A stretch of 64,000 nt of DNA from Glaciecola sp. (lineage in GTDB: Bacteria; Pseudomonadota; Gammaproteobacteria; Enterobacterales; Alteromonadaceae). Every line of letters starts with the position of its first letter. Position 1 is the first letter of the stretch. The position numbers and the translations under genes were made by a program. Positions 1 to 9,734 of this stretch are shown here, one piece after another. The stretch covers positions 124,001 to 188,000 of the forward strand of contig JAQWNF010000029.1 of the NCBI GenBank assembly GCA_029246415.1, given 5' to 3'. Under the pieces are notes generated by a model. It was not told the origin of the DNA, did not search any database, and saw only the letters and a program-made list of their open reading frames with translations.

Positions 1-106
1 TCGATTAAGAGATATTACGACTCTACCATCAGGAGAAATTTTGATTCTGAGTGACGGTAATGATGCGCAGTTGCTACATTTAAAAATACATAAACAATAT
101 GAATGA
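1..106 (+). CDS. C-terminal fragment, PQQ-dependent sugar dehydrogenase
   Basis: The second reading frame is open from the window edge to a TGA at 104-106 and gives 34 residues. They begin RLRDITTLPSGEILILSDG and continue with a QLLHLKI stretch. This matches the final beta-propeller blade of soluble aldose (glucose/sorbosone) dehydrogenases such as E. coli YliI, which end with an arginine, aspartate, 'DG.lyvltD', 'g.llrl' pattern. Those enzymes are periplasmic and oxidise sugars with PQQ. The 5' part lies outside the window, so catalytic residues, signal peptide and start are not visible. The assignment rests on this short tail alone. Confidence 0.65.
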   Translation, partial: RLRDITTLPSGEILILSDGNDAQLLHLKIHKQYE

Positions 107-160
107 TCAGAATACTCGATGTTAGCTAGAGTTTGAGCCTTTATTTTTTTGAAAAAACAC

Positions 161-235
161 TATAATCAAATGGTATTAGATGTATAAATAAATTAGCATT
201 TTATGCTAAAACATCTACTCACAACAAAAAGAGGA
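161..235 (+). promoter_or_regulatory. acnB upstream region: -10 box, hairpin and Shine-Dalgarno
   Basis: A perfect TATAAT lies at 161-166, but I see no good -35 at 17 bp. A 7-bp inverted repeat, TTAGCAT-ttt-ATGCTAA (193-209), lies in the presumed 5' leader. A strong Shine-Dalgarno, AGAGGAG (about 230-236), sits 6-7 nt before the GTG start of acnB at 243. The hairpin could be a leader structure or a regulator site; nothing in the sequence decides which. Confidence 0.4.
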
Positions 236-242
236 GAATATC

Positions 243-2849
243 GTGTTAGTAGAATATCGTAAACACGTCGCAGAACGCGCTGCTGAAGGGATCCCACCAA
301 AGCCGCTAAATCCGGAGCAAGTAACCGGTTTAGTGGAATTATTAAAAAATCCACCAGCGGGTGAAGAAGAGTTTTTAATTGAATTGATCGCTGACAGGGT
401 CCCTCCCGGTGTAGATGAAGCTGCCTATGTAAAGGCAGGTTTTTTAAGTGCTATCGTTAAAGGTGAAGTCACCTCTCCCATTATTTCTAAAGATGCTGCG
501 GTACAATTACTAGGTAATATGCACGGCGGTTATAACATAGTGACATTAGTCGATTTGTTAGATGATGCTGATTTAGCAGAACTTGCTGCTGAAGAGCTAA
601 AGCACACGTTGTTAATGTTTGATGCGTTCCACGATGTGGAAGAAAAGCACAAAGCGGGTAATCAATTTGCAACAGATATCATGGAGTCATGGGCTGAAGC
701 AGAATGGTTTACCTCCCGTGATGATTTACCAGAAAAAATCACAGCAACTGTATTCAAAGTGACTGGTGAAACCAACACTGATGATTTGTCACCTGCACCA
801 GATGCGTGGTCACGTCCAGATATTCCGTTGCATGCAAAAGCGGCATTTAAAATGACTCGTGATGGCTTAACCCCAGAAAAACACGGTGAAGTCGGTCCAT
901 TAGCGCAAATCGAGGCAATTAAAGCGCAAGGTCATGAGGTCGCCTTTGTCGGTGATGTAGTTGGTACCGGATCTTCTCGTAAATCAGCGACTAACTCCGT
1001 ATTGTGGTTCTTCGGTGATGACTTACCGGGTGTCCCAAATAAACGCGGTGGCGGTATTTGTATCGGTTCTAAAGTGGCGCCAATTTTCTATAACACAATG
1101 GAAGATGCAGGTGCACTGGTCTTTGAAGCCGATGTTGAACAAATGAACATGGGAGATGTGATTGAGATATATCCTTTCACGGGCAAAATTACCAAAAATG
1201 GCGAGACGATTGCAGAATACGAATATAAATCGGATGTATTATTAGATGAAGTGCGTGCCGGTGGCCGCATCAACCTAATTATTGGTCGTGGTTTAACGGA
1301 CAAAGCGCGTGAGTCTTTAGGTCTTGGTGTAACTGACTTGTTTCGTAAGCCAGAGCAACCTGCTGATTCTAGTAAAGGCTACACATTAGCCCAGAAAATG
1401 GTAGGTAAAGCATGTGGTGTTGAGGGTATCCGCCCTGGCACATATTGCGAACCAAAAATGACGACGGTTGGATCGCAAGATACGACTGGCCCTATGACGC
1501 GTGATGAGCTTAAAGATCTGGCTTGTCTAGGTTTCTCTGCTGATTTGACAATGCAGTCATTCTGTCACACCGCTGCTTATCCTAAGCCGATTGATATCAA
1601 TACTCAGCACACATTACCTGATTTTATGATGAACCGAGGTGGTGTATCACTGCGTCCTGGTGACGGTATTATTCACTCTTGGTTAAACCGCATGTTGTTG
1701 CCAGATACTGTTGGTACGGGGGGCGATTCACATACGCGTTTCCCAATGGGGATTTCATTCCCAGCAGGTTCTGGTTTAGTTGCGTTCGCAGCTGCCACTG
1801 GCGTTATGCCATTGTATATGCCTGAATCGATTTTGGTACGTTTTAAAGGTGAAATGCAGCCAGGGATCACACTACGCGATCTCGTTCATGCGATCCCATT
1901 TTATGGTATCAAGCAAGGTTTGTTAACGGTTGCTAAGAAAGGAAAAGTCAACGCTTTCTCTGGTCGTATCCTTGAAATTGAGGGCCTTAAAGATTTAACT
2001 GTTGAGCAGGCGTTTGAATTATCCGATGCCTCTGCTGAGCGTTCAGCCGCAGGTTGTACCATAGACTTGTCACAAGAATCCGTCGCTGAATACTTAACGT
2101 CTAACATCACTATGTTACGTTGGATGATCGCTGAAGGTTACGGCGACCCACGTACATTGGAGCGTCGTGCGCGTAAGATGGAAGAGTGGTTAGCCACGCC
2201 TTCATTGATGCAAGCTGATGCTGATGCAGAATACGCTGAAGTGATCGAAATTGATTTAGCTGAGATCAAAGAGCCAATCTTATGCTGTCCAAATGATCCT
2301 GATGATGCCAAAACATTATCAGATGTAGCGGGCGATACCATTGACGAGGTATTCATCGGATCATGTATGACGAATATTGGTCATTTCCGTGCGGCAGGTA
2401 AATTACTTGAACAGTTTGGCGGTACATTACCCACGCGTTTATGGATGTCGCCACCGACTAAGATGGATAAAGCTGTCTTGATGGAAGAGGGGTTTTATAA
2501 TATTTATGGTCGTGCAGGTGTGCGGACTGAAATGCCTGGTTGTTCATTGTGTATGGGTAACCAAGCACGGGTAAAAGCCGGTGCAACGGTATTATCAACG
2601 TCAACCCGTAACTTCCCTAATCGTTTAGGTGATGGTGCCAATGTGTATTTATGTTCGGCTGAAATGGCAGCTGTGGGTGCCATTGTAGGTAAAATACCTA
2701 CAGCAGCCGAGTACATGGAATATGCCTCTAAAATTGATGCAATGGCGGGTGAAGTATATAAATACTTAAACTTTGACCGGATTGAAGCGTTTAAAGCCGC
2801 GGAAGAAAAAGCGAAAGCGTCGATTATTCCAGCGTTGAATATCGCTTAG
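243..2849 (+). CDS. acnB: bifunctional aconitate hydratase 2 / 2-methylisocitrate dehydratase
   Basis: AcnB interconverts citrate and isocitrate through cis-aconitate in the TCA cycle, and its family also dehydrates 2-methylcitrate-cycle intermediates. At 868 residues it has the family length. It is collinear with E. coli AcnB: N-terminal HEAT-like domain, mobile swivel domain with [16 protein letters not shown], then the catalytic domains. The three cysteines that ligate the 4Fe-4S cluster are present: Cys708 in IGSCMTN, and Cys767 and Cys770 in PGCSLCMGN. The start is GTG at 243, supported by a strong Shine-Dalgarno and by alignment with the E. coli N-terminus (residues [15 protein letters not shown]). 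It is monocistronic, closed by a hairpin terminator. The family is known to act as an iron-responsive RNA-binding protein when the cluster is lost. Confidence 0.98.
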   Translation: MLVEYRKHVAERAAEGIPPKPLNPEQVTGLVELLKNPPAGEEEFLIELIADRVPPGVDEAAYVKAGFLSAIVKGEVTSPIISKDAAVQLLGNMHGGYNIVTLVDLLDDADLAELAAEELKHTLLMFDAFHDVEEKHKAGNQFATDIMESWAEAEWFTSRDDLPEKITATVFKVTGETNTDDLSPAPDAWSRPDIPLHAKAAFKMTRDGLTPEKHGEVGPLAQIEAIKAQGHEVAFVGDVVGTGSSRKSATNSVLWFFGDDLPGVPNKRGGGICIGSKVAPIFYNTMEDAGALVFEADVEQMNMGDVIEIYPFTGKITKNGETIAEYEYKSDVLLDEVRAGGRINLIIGRGLTDKARESLGLGVTDLFRKPEQPADSSKGYTLAQKMVGKACGVEGIRPGTYCEPKMTTVGSQDTTGPMTRDELKDLACLGFSADLTMQSFCHTAAYPKPIDINTQHTLPDFMMNRGGVSLRPGDGIIHSWLNRMLLPDTVGTGGDSHTRFPMGISFPAGSGLVAFAAATGVMPLYMPESILVRFKGEMQPGITLRDLVHAIPFYGIKQGLLTVAKKGKVNAFSGRILEIEGLKDLTVEQAFELSDASAERSAAGCTIDLSQESVAEYLTSNITMLRWMIAEGYGDPRTLERRARKMEEWLATPSLMQADADAEYAEVIEIDLAEIKEPILCCPNDPDDAKTLSDVAGDTIDEVFIGSCMTNIGHFRAAGKLLEQFGGTLPTRLWMSPPTKMDKAVLMEEGFYNIYGRAGVRTEMPGCSLCMGNQARVKAGATVLSTSTRNFPNRLGDGANVYLCSAEMAAVGAIVGKIPTAAEYMEYASKIDAMAGEVYKYLNFDRIEAFKAAEEKAKASIIPALNIA

Positions 2850-2863
2850 TGATGGATAATAGG

Positions 2864-2906
2864 GGATAGCAAACTATGCATAGAGCTGCATTTTTGCTAT
2901 CCTTTT
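2864..2906 (+). terminator. Rho-independent terminator after acnB
   Basis: Arms GGATAGCAAA (2864-2873) and TTTGCTATCC (2893-2902) form a perfect 10-bp stem. The apical part can pair further (ATGCA with TGCAT), and TTTT follows. It separates acnB from the DUF192 gene. Confidence 0.75.
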
Positions 2907-2924
2907 CATTATTATACCCCACCA

Positions 2925-3425
2925 ATGAGGCTTGATGTGACGCTGTCTACTCGTGCTGTTTTGTTGTTAAGTGCTTGTCTACTATTTAGCTGTGCATCAC
3001 CAGATGCAGCGGCCCAGTCAGATTTTTTGCCCACAGGTGTTAACCCGGTCAAGTTTGGTCAAGCGAAAGTCAAACTAGCCAATCAAGTGTACACCCTCGA
3101 ATTTGCCGCCAATGATCAACAACGTGCCCGTGGACTCATGTATCGCACTGAATTATGTGATGTATGTGGCATGTTATTCGATTTTTCTGAATCACGATAT
3201 GTTGGCATGTGGATGAAAAACACTAATATTCCTTTGGATGTTGCTTATGTTGATGCCAAAGGTAATATTATCAATATTGAACAAATGCAGCCACATACTT
3301 TACAAGCGCATCATTCACAAGCGGCTGTGCGCTATGCCATTGAAATGAATCTAGGCTGGTTTGCACTACAAGGTATTGAGGCTGGTGATAAAGTCAGGTT
3401 TATTTCTGCTATGCCAAAAAACTAA
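2925..3425 (+). CDS. DUF192 family exported protein
   Basis: A 166-residue protein of the DUF192 family (PF02643). Family hallmarks are visible: 'AANDQQRARGLMYR', 'GMLFDF', 'VGMWMKNTNIPLDVAYVD' and 'IEMNLGWF'. The N-terminus is a hydrophobic export signal, 'AVLLLSACLLFSC', which ends in a possible lipobox (LFSC). It may therefore be a lipoprotein, although Phe at -2 is not ideal. The function of DUF192 is not established. An alternative GTG start at 2937 is better placed after a GAGG Shine-Dalgarno (2926-2930) and would remove four residues. The gene stands alone between the acnB terminator and lysC. Confidence 0.88.
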   Translation: MRLDVTLSTRAVLLLSACLLFSCASPDAAAQSDFLPTGVNPVKFGQAKVKLANQVYTLEFAANDQQRARGLMYRTELCDVCGMLFDFSESRYVGMWMKNTNIPLDVAYVDAKGNIINIEQMQPHTLQAHHSQAAVRYAIEMNLGWFALQGIEAGDKVRFISAMPKN

Positions 3426-3485
3426 ATCGTTTTATACTAGTATCAGTAGCCCATTCCAAAAGTAATAAAAAATCTAAAATGAGGT

Positions 3486-3528
3486 AAATTGAGAACTAAG
3501 CACCACGACAGATTCGACTCAATTTTTT
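3486..3528 (+). terminator. terminator-like hairpin just upstream of lysC
   Basis: AAATTGAG (3486-3493) and CTCAATTT (3518-3525) form an 8-bp stem with a 24-nt loop, and the run of six T ends at 3528. The ATG of lysC follows at 3545. It may end the DUF192 transcript or act as an attenuator in the lysC leader. The stem is AT-rich, so strength is doubtful. Confidence 0.4.
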
Positions 3529-3544
3529 ACGGAAAACACACAAC

Positions 3545-4894
3545 ATGAATTCAGCTTTAACGATTGCCAAATTTGGTGGCACTAGTGTTGCCAACTATCA
3601 AGCGATGAGTGCTTGCGCGTCAATTATCGCGCAACAAAGTGACACTAGGGTCGTTGTCGTCAGCGCATCCGCAGGCGTCACCAATCACCTTGTCTCATTA
3701 TGTCATGATGAACTCGATACAGACCAAATAAATAGCGTTATCAATGCAATTTCAGATATTCAATATGCAATTGAAAAGCACTTGCCACAAAGCGAAACAC
3801 GCACTAGTGCGCTTGAAGCATTACTTACTGAGCTAACCTTATTAGCCAAACAACCTTCATTGCGCACTAATGATATGCTCAAAGAACAAGTATTATCTAT
3901 GGGTGAGCGCATGTCGTCGTTGTTGTTTACTGATGTACTGAAAGCCCACAATGTGGCTGCCGAAGTATTTGATGTTAAACAAGTATTGCGTACGGATTCT
4001 AATTTTGGTGCTGCCAGTCCAGATCTTGAGCAAATAAAAACGTTATCCCAGGCTCATTTAGCACCTAAAATTGTAACCCATGTACAAGTGACACAAGGTT
4101 TTGTTGGCGCTGATGAGCAAGGTCGCACCACGACATTAGGTAGAGGCGGTTCCGATTTTACTGCCGCATTATTAGCAGAAGCACTCGGTGCACAGTTATG
4201 TCAAATTTGGACCGATGTGATTGGTGTGTATACGACCGACCCACGCATTACAGATAAAGCACGTCCATTACCAGAACTTAGCTTTGAAGAAGCCGCAGAA
4301 ATGGCGACATTTGGTGCTAAAGTATTGCATCCAGCAACAATGGAGCCTGCTTTACGTCAAGACATTAAAGTGTTTGTTGGTTCATCAAAAGAGCCTGAAA
4401 AAGGCGGAACTATTATAGTTCGTGATTGTGATGTGGAGCCGCCTTACCGCGCGATTACCCGTCGCAAAGAGCAAGTCATGGTGACCGTTAAGACACCTAA
4501 GATGATGTATGCTCAGGGTTTCTTAGCGAAAGTTTTTGAAATCATCGCTAAACACGAACTAAGTGTTGATTTGGTGACGACATCAGAGATCTCTGTGTCA
4601 TTTACTTTAGATAATCCACCAAATTCAGTTGCAGAGCGATTAAATCGTGAAACCATTATCGAACTACAAGATATCTGTGATGTGACCGTAGAACGAGGTT
4701 TTGATTTGATTACTGTAGTTGGAAACAACATGCAAACTTCGGTTGGCGTTAGCAGTAAAATCTTAAGTGCGGTTTCAGATTATCAATTACGTATGATTTG
4801 TTTTGGTGCGAACCCTCACAATATGTCATTCCTTGTACAGGAACAACATAGTGATGAGATCGTCAAACAACTACATCGCGTACTCTTTGAATAG
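3545..4894 (+). CDS. lysC: aspartate kinase III (lysine-sensitive type)
   Basis: Aspartokinase phosphorylates L-aspartate, the first step toward lysine, threonine, methionine and diaminopimelate. The 449 residues equal E. coli LysC. The N-terminal kinase motif KFGGTSVA, the TLGRGGSDFTAALLAEALGA loop and the IWTDVIGVYTTDPR segment are all present, and two ACT-type regulatory domains fill the last 150 or so residues. It is a monofunctional enzyme, unlike the thrA-encoded kinase at 52899. Family knowledge predicts feedback inhibition by lysine. The upstream 120 bp is too short for a lysine riboswitch and none is seen. It converges on the chemotaxis receptor gene with one base between the stop codons. 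Confidence 0.96.
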   Translation: MNSALTIAKFGGTSVANYQAMSACASIIAQQSDTRVVVVSASAGVTNHLVSLCHDELDTDQINSVINAISDIQYAIEKHLPQSETRTSALEALLTELTLLAKQPSLRTNDMLKEQVLSMGERMSSLLFTDVLKAHNVAAEVFDVKQVLRTDSNFGAASPDLEQIKTLSQAHLAPKIVTHVQVTQGFVGADEQGRTTTLGRGGSDFTAALLAEALGAQLCQIWTDVIGVYTTDPRITDKARPLPELSFEEAAEMATFGAKVLHPATMEPALRQDIKVFVGSSKEPEKGGTIIVRDCDVEPPYRAITRRKEQVMVTVKTPKMMYAQGFLAKVFEIIAKHELSVDLVTTSEISVSFTLDNPPNSVAERLNRETIIELQDICDVTVERGFDLITVVGNNMQTSVGVSSKILSAVSDYQLRMICFGANPHNMSFLVQEQHSDEIVKQLHRVLFE

Positions 4895-4895
4895 T

Positions 4896-6626
4896 CTACA
4901 CTTTAAAATGTTGTATCGATTGTTGTAATTGCTCTGCTAAATCAGCGACAGATTTAGAGGCTTCACTGGTTTGTAATGCGCCAACACTAGTTTCTTGAGC
5001 TATGCCAACAATCGAGTCGAGCTTTTGACTAATATCTTGTGACACTTCAGAGTTAGTGCGTGCTGACTCTTCAATTTGAGTGCTAACAGCATGAGCTTTG
5101 TGCACCGCATGAGTAATCGAGTCAATTGCCTCTGTTGCACGCATGGTCTGCTCCACACAGATATCTGTTTGTGCTTTACCTTGATTCATCACGGTAACGG
5201 CGCGCTCAGCACCTTCTTGTAAGATTTCAATCATCGAATTAATTTCTTGGGTCGATTGTTGAGTGCGACTCGCTAGCGTACGGACTTCATCGGCAACAAC
5301 TGCAAAACCTCGGCCTTGTTCGCCTGCTCTTGCTGCTTCTATCGCTGCATTCAATGCCAACAAGTTAGTTTGGTCGGCAACACCACGAATGACATCTAAG
5401 ATTCCTGTAATACTTGCACTGTCATGATGAAGTTTATTAATAACTTGTGCGGCAGCATCAACGTCAGTTGCTAGCGTTTCAATCGTGCGTTTATTTTCTA
5501 ATGATATATGCTTTATTTTGGCAGCTTCAGCATCTGCATGCTTGATTTGGGCAAGTGTTTCTTCTGCGTTTTCTTTGACTCCTGTGGCACGGTGTTGCAT
5601 CTTATTTGTCGCATCCGAAACCAAGCCTATTTGTGATTTTTGGTGTTCGATAGACAACATAGTTTGATTAGTGACAGTTGAAGTTTGTTCTGCAGCACAT
5701 GCTAATCGGTCTGCCCGCTCGCTAATTGCTGAAATCACCTGTTTTAGACTCGTAACTACAGAATTGACATGTTTGGCTAATTTTCCAAACTCATTATGGC
5801 TAGAATCGTCTAATTGTTGGGAAAGATCGCCAGCTGCAATCATACGTAACACCTGATTAGTCTTACGTAACGGTTGAAGAATAGACCTAATAGTAAGGAT
5901 AGCTATCACAAAAGCGGTGACCAAAGCCGTCAGTGCAATACAAGCAATCTGCCAAGTGGCAACTTTTTCGATTTCGGATAGATAGGTTTTAGATGTCATT
6001 ACTTGGTTATTTATAGTATCAATTAAGATATCAATTTCTTGCAGTGCTAACTCCATTTTCCTTTCTGAATCGCTTAGTGCGAGTTGCGCTTTAGAAAATG
6101 AATTTACGGTAACAGTAGTCGCATCAGGCGCGATATCATTATTGATAGCACTTGCGGTTCCAGATACCCCACCGATTAATGCACCAATGCGCAAAGGTTG
6201 TTGTTGTAATAACATCTCTTTGGCATGGGCTGTAAACATCGTATTTGTATGTTCGATATACTCAGAATATGAAACACCAATCACACCAAGTAGTGATTGA
6301 AGTTCACGCTCATCTTTGGTTAACGCTTCTATTTCAGCGTAAGTATTATCAAAATGTATTTTGCGTTCGTTAAATTTACTTTTCGCTATTGAAATGTTAT
6401 TTACTTCTTTTTCTACATATGTACGAAACATATACTTACTCATCAGCAAAAACTGTGCCTGTAAGTCTTTACTTAAACTTAAGACCGGTAATGATTGCTC
6501 ATGGACTTTGGCAGTGGCTTGTTTAATATTATTAATATAAATCAGGGATGAGATACTAATGATGATAATCAGGACTGCGATTATACTAAATCCAGAAATC
6601 AAACGTTTAGAAACACTGAGCTGCAT
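4896..6626 (-). CDS. methyl-accepting chemotaxis protein
   Basis: A 576-residue transmembrane chemoreceptor. TM1 spans about residues 9-31 and the periplasmic sensing region about 32-224, predicted helical and with no recognisable Cache or PAS motif. TM2 is about 225-247, followed by a HAMP domain ('[13 protein letters not shown]') and a cytoplasmic signalling domain. The conserved hairpin tip that binds CheA/CheW is intact ('[20 protein letters not shown]', '[14 protein letters not shown]'). The ligand cannot be inferred. The gene has a Shine-Dalgarno (AAGGAAG) and a sigma-28 promoter, so it belongs to the flagellar/chemotaxis regulon even though no flagellar gene is nearby. Confidence 0.95.
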   Translation of the reverse strand: MQLSVSKRLISGFSIIAVLIIIISISSLIYINNIKQATAKVHEQSLPVLSLSKDLQAQFLLMSKYMFRTYVEKEVNNISIAKSKFNERKIHFDNTYAEIEALTKDERELQSLLGVIGVSYSEYIEHTNTMFTAHAKEMLLQQQPLRIGALIGGVSGTASAINNDIAPDATTVTVNSFSKAQLALSDSERKMELALQEIDILIDTINNQVMTSKTYLSEIEKVATWQIACIALTALVTAFVIAILTIRSILQPLRKTNQVLRMIAAGDLSQQLDDSSHNEFGKLAKHVNSVVTSLKQVISAISERADRLACAAEQTSTVTNQTMLSIEHQKSQIGLVSDATNKMQHRATGVKENAEETLAQIKHADAEAAKIKHISLENKRTIETLATDVDAAAQVINKLHHDSASITGILDVIRGVADQTNLLALNAAIEAARAGEQGRGFAVVADEVRTLASRTQQSTQEINSMIEILQEGAERAVTVMNQGKAQTDICVEQTMRATEAIDSITHAVHKAHAVSTQIEESARTNSEVSQDISQKLDSIVGIAQETSVGALQTSEASKSVADLAEQLQQSIQHFKV

Positions 6627-6682
6627 AATACTTCCTTGTATATGATAGATTCGACCTTTTTATACAGGTCTTCTACGATTAG

Positions 6683-6709
6683 ATAACGGCAAGTATTACA
6701 GAAACTTTA
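6683..6709 (-). promoter_or_regulatory. sigma-28 (FliA) promoter of the chemotaxis receptor gene
   Basis: On the minus strand TAAAGTTT (6709-6702), an 11-nt spacer and GCCGTTAT (6690-6683) match the sigma-28 consensus TAAAGTTT-N11-GCCGATAA, 8/8 in the -35 and 6/8 in the -10. The predicted start of transcription lies about 50 nt before the ATG at 6626. The first three bases of the -35 box are the TAA stop codon of apaH, so the promoter is embedded in the end of the upstream gene. Confidence 0.85.
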
Positions 6710-7513
6710 TGCAGAGATTGAAATGCGATTATTGTTGGTTAGATTAAAGCAGGTCAGGGTGTTACCCCAAACATAGCCAGTATCTAGCGCAAGAAAGCGC
6801 GGGTCGTGGGTTTGACCTTGTAAACTAGCCCAATGTCCGAATAGTATACGATGTTGGTCTGATAAGTGCGGATTATATTGTGTAAACCAAGGTTTGATAT
6901 TATTAGGTGCGCATTTTGGTTGCATTTTGGCATTAAAATCCAATGCGCCATGATCGCTGACATAGCGCATCCGAGTAAAAGCATTTACGATGAAGCGAAG
7001 ACGGGATTTACCCGTTAATTGGCTGTGCCAGGAATAGGGTTGGTTACCATATAATTTATTAATTTGTTTTGCAAAATCAGGCTGTTGTAAAAGTTGTTGG
7101 ATTTCATCAGAATAGCCAACTGCTTGCTCAAATGACCAACTAGGGTAAAGCCCTGCGTGGCTAATTAATGTGTTTTCATCATATTGGTAAGCGAGAGGAA
7201 ACTGTCTGAGCCAGTCGATATATTGCTGAATTTTATTCGATTGTAGCAACGCAGTAAGCTTGTCGCTCGGCTTGACTTCTTTTAAGCCTGCTTGGGTAGT
7301 GAGTAAATGTAAATCGTGGTTACCTAATACCGAAGTAAAGCTGTCACCTAATGAATAACATAACTCAATTACTCCAAGGGAGTTTTCACCGCGAGCGACT
7401 AAGTCGCCAACTGCGATTAATTTATCTTGTTGCGGATTAAATCCAATATGAGTGAGCAGCTTATCAAGACCACCTAAACACCCTTGAATATCCCCAACAA
7501 CATAATCGGTCAT
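6707..7513 (-). CDS. apaH: bis(5'-nucleosyl)-tetraphosphatase, symmetrical
   Basis: ApaH splits diadenosine tetraphosphate (Ap4A) symmetrically to two ADP and also removes Np4 caps from RNA. Metallophosphatase motifs occur in order: GDIQGC near the N-terminus, GDLVARGENS, and GNHDLH. At 268 residues it is close to the usual 270-280. It is the last gene of the conserved lptD-surA-pdxA-rsmA-apaG-apaH operon, 19 bp after apaG. Its stop codon doubles as part of the sigma-28 promoter for the next gene. Confidence 0.96.
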   Translation of the reverse strand: MTDYVVGDIQGCLGGLDKLLTHIGFNPQQDKLIAVGDLVARGENSLGVIELCYSLGDSFTSVLGNHDLHLLTTQAGLKEVKPSDKLTALLQSNKIQQYIDWLRQFPLAYQYDENTLISHAGLYPSWSFEQAVGYSDEIQQLLQQPDFAKQINKLYGNQPYSWHSQLTGKSRLRFIVNAFTRMRYVSDHGALDFNAKMQPKCAPNNIKPWFTQYNPHLSDQHRILFGHWASLQGQTHDPRFLALDTGYVWGNTLTCFNLTNNNRISISA

Positions 7514-7532
7514 CAGTTACAACCAACTCATG

Positions 7533-7910
7533 TTAGTTAAGGACATTGGCTACAGCTAATGAAAAGACGTTAATCGGTGCAGCAAATAAAGTGCCATCAC
7601 TCGCTTCAAACTCATAATGGCCTTGCATGGTGCCGACTGGCGTATCGAGCACTGCGCCACTGCGGTACTCAAAGCTTTGATCTGGCGCTATAACGGGCTC
7701 TTCGCCGACAACACCAGCTCCACTGACTTCTTGAGTTTCACCGTTGCCATCAGTAATCAACCAATAGCGATTGCGAAGTTGCAGTGGTTCGGAGCCTACA
7801 TTTGTCATAGTGACATGATAAGCAAAGGCAAAACGCACCACGTTATCACCTGCTTGTTGCCCGATAAACTGCGTGTTAACTTCAATAACAATATCAGAGG
7901 TTACTTGCAT
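7533..7910 (-). CDS. apaG: Co2+/Mg2+ efflux-associated protein ApaG
   Basis: A 125-residue protein that is a single ApaG (DUF525) immunoglobulin-like domain. Family signatures include 'FAYHVTMTNVGSEPLQLRNR', 'WLITDGNGETQEVSG' and 'GVVGEEPVIAPDQSFEYRSG', with 'GTMQGHYEF' near the C-terminus. Its biochemical role is unsettled; Salmonella mutants (CorD) are affected in cobalt and magnesium handling. It sits between rsmA and apaH as in most gammaproteobacteria. Confidence 0.96.
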   Translation of the reverse strand: MQVTSDIVIEVNTQFIGQQAGDNVVRFAFAYHVTMTNVGSEPLQLRNRYWLITDGNGETQEVSGAGVVGEEPVIAPDQSFEYRSGAVLDTPVGTMQGHYEFEASDGTLFAAPINVFSLAVANVLN

Positions 7911-7950
7911 TGTTTGCTCTCATCTGCTTTTTATGGATGGTGGATTCGAT

Positions 7951-8754
7951 TTATTCGTTTTCGTCGAATGTAGCATGATTCGCAATTAAGGCAAATTGTG
8001 CTAACGACAACCCCTCTGCACGCCATACGGGATCGATACCAATAGCCGTTAATCCGTCAGCATCGATCGCCGTTTTTAAACTATTTCGAATAGTTTTGCG
8101 GCGTTGATTAAATGCTAACGCTACGACGCGTTCCAAGTTATGTAAGTTATTCACTTGTACTGGCGGAGTTTGATGCGGGATTAATCGTACTACTGCGCTA
8201 TCAACTTTCGGTGCAGGGGTAAATGATTCTGGTGGCACTTCGATCACCGGCACGACAGTACAATAATACTGCGCCATTACCGATAGTCGACCATAGTTTT
8301 TATGACCGGGTCTTGCAGCTAAACGATTCACGACTTCTTTTTGTAGCATGAAGTGCATGTCTTTGATTTTATTGGTGAACGTAAACAAATGGAACATCAG
8401 AGGGGTCGAGATGTTGTAAGGTAAGTTACCAAAAACCTTTAATGGGCCTAATTTCGCTAATTCAGTGAAATCAAATTTCAGCGCATCGGCTTCAATTACG
8501 TTGAGCTTTTTAGACATAAACGGATGTTCACGTAAGCGCTTGGCTAAGTCGCGATCTAATTCAACTACGTTTAGATGGTCGACAATTTCACAAACAGGCT
8601 CTGTCAATGCGCCTAAACCTGGGCCAATTTCAACCATGATATCTATATTGTTAGGTGCAATGGCACTCACAATTTGGTCTATCACATAATCGTCGTTTAA
8701 GAAGTTTTGTCCAAAGCGTTTACGCGCTTTGTGTCCTAAGTGTGTGCTGCTCAT
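7951..8754 (-). CDS. rsmA: 16S rRNA (adenine1518-N6/adenine1519-N6)-dimethyltransferase
   Basis: RsmA (KsgA) dimethylates two adjacent adenines in helix 45 of 16S rRNA late in 30S assembly. The N-terminal '[15 protein letters not shown]', the SAM-binding '[13 protein letters not shown]', the catalytic 'GNLPYNIS' (NLPY motif) and the C-terminal '[15 protein letters not shown]' are all present. Length is 267 residues (E. coli 273). The ATG overlaps the pdxA stop by 4 bp, suggesting translational coupling. Confidence 0.98.
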   Translation of the reverse strand: MSSTHLGHKARKRFGQNFLNDDYVIDQIVSAIAPNNIDIMVEIGPGLGALTEPVCEIVDHLNVVELDRDLAKRLREHPFMSKKLNVIEADALKFDFTELAKLGPLKVFGNLPYNISTPLMFHLFTFTNKIKDMHFMLQKEVVNRLAARPGHKNYGRLSVMAQYYCTVVPVIEVPPESFTPAPKVDSAVVRLIPHQTPPVQVNNLHNLERVVALAFNQRRKTIRNSLKTAIDADGLTAIGIDPVWRAEGLSLAQFALIANHATFDENE

Positions 8755-9734
8755 ATACGCCTATTTGCTAGTTTGATTGCTTTGAGGATTGCGCGGTGCA
8801 GGCTTCCTGCATCGGCTTCACCTTTTCCGGCTAAATCGATAGCGGTACCATGATCGACCGAAGTACGGATGAATGGTAAGCCTAAAGTGATGTTGACCGC
8901 TTGGCCAAATCCTTTGTATTTTAATACGGGTAGACCTTGATCGTGATACATCGCAAGAACAGTATCTGCATCGTCTAAATATTTTGGATTAAAGATGGTA
9001 TCAGCTGGAAGGGGGCCGGTGATGTTGAGCCCTTCATCGCGGAGCTTATTTAACGCCGGAATGATGATATCTAACTCTTCACGTCCCAAATGTCCATCTT
9101 CACCCGCATGAGGATTTAAACCGCAGACATAAATATGTGGTTTTTCTATGCCAAACTTCAATTTTAAATCGGTATTAATGATATGAATGACTTTGTCTAT
9201 GCGCTCTTGAGTAATCGCCTTTGCAACATACGCCAAAGGAATATGTGTCGTAGCCAATGTCACCCGTAATCCATCAGTAGATAACATCATTACCACATCA
9301 CTGGTATTGGATTGACTCGCGAAATATTCGGTATGACCGCTAAAAGAAATACCTGCTTTGTTAATTATGCCTTTATGCACAGGACCCGTAACGACAGCAT
9401 CAAAATCTTGATTCATGTTTGCTGCACACGCTTGCTTTAATGTTTCCACCACATAATGGCCATTAGCCGCGGATAACTCTCCAGCTACGACGGGAGCATC
9501 ACACGGAATATGATGTACATACAAACTACCCATAGGCGCTTTTGTGGTTTGTCCGGTGAAAGGTATCAACGCTAATTCAATATTCAATAGAGCAGCACGC
9601 TGTGCAAGCATTTCCTGGTCAGCATATATTACCAGTATCGCATCCCAGCTATGGTGAGCAAGTTCGACGATTAAGTCTGGACCAATGCCGGCAGGCTCAC
9701 CTGGGGTAACTGCAATTTTACTTAAAGTATGCAT
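8751..9734 (-). CDS. pdxA: 4-hydroxythreonine-4-phosphate dehydrogenase
   Basis: PdxA oxidises 4-phosphohydroxy-L-threonine in pyridoxal-phosphate synthesis. Its product is the substrate of PdxJ, encoded at 19133 in this window. Family motifs are '[13 protein letters not shown]'-like near the N-terminus (here [13 protein letters not shown]), '[20 protein letters not shown]', '[16 protein letters not shown]' with the metal-binding histidine, and '[17 protein letters not shown]'. It has the typical length of 327 residues. Start and stop overlap both neighbours (surA by 1 bp, rsmA by 4 bp). Confidence 0.98.
   Translation of the reverse strand: MHTLSKIAVTPGEPAGIGPDLIVELAHHSWDAILVIYADQEMLAQRAALLNIELALIPFTGQTTKAPMGSLYVHHIPCDAPVVAGELSAANGHYVVETLKQACAANMNQDFDAVVTGPVHKGIINKAGISFSGHTEYFASQSNTSDVVMMLSTDGLRVTLATTHIPLAYVAKAITQERIDKVIHIINTDLKLKFGIEKPHIYVCGLNPHAGEDGHLGREELDIIIPALNKLRDEGLNITGPLPADTIFNPKYLDDADTVLAMYHDQGLPVLKYKGFGQAVNITLGLPFIRTSVDHGTAIDLAGKGEADAGSLHRAILKAIKLANRRI

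Noticed and set aside
3426-3544. Possible lysine riboswitch upstream of lysC
   Set aside because: The gap is about 120 nt, shorter than the roughly 170-nt lysine aptamer, and no five-helix junction pattern is visible.
7617-7973. 118-codon plus-strand frame opposite apaG
   Set aside because: It overlaps the well-supported apaG fully on the other strand and has no family signature or Shine-Dalgarno.
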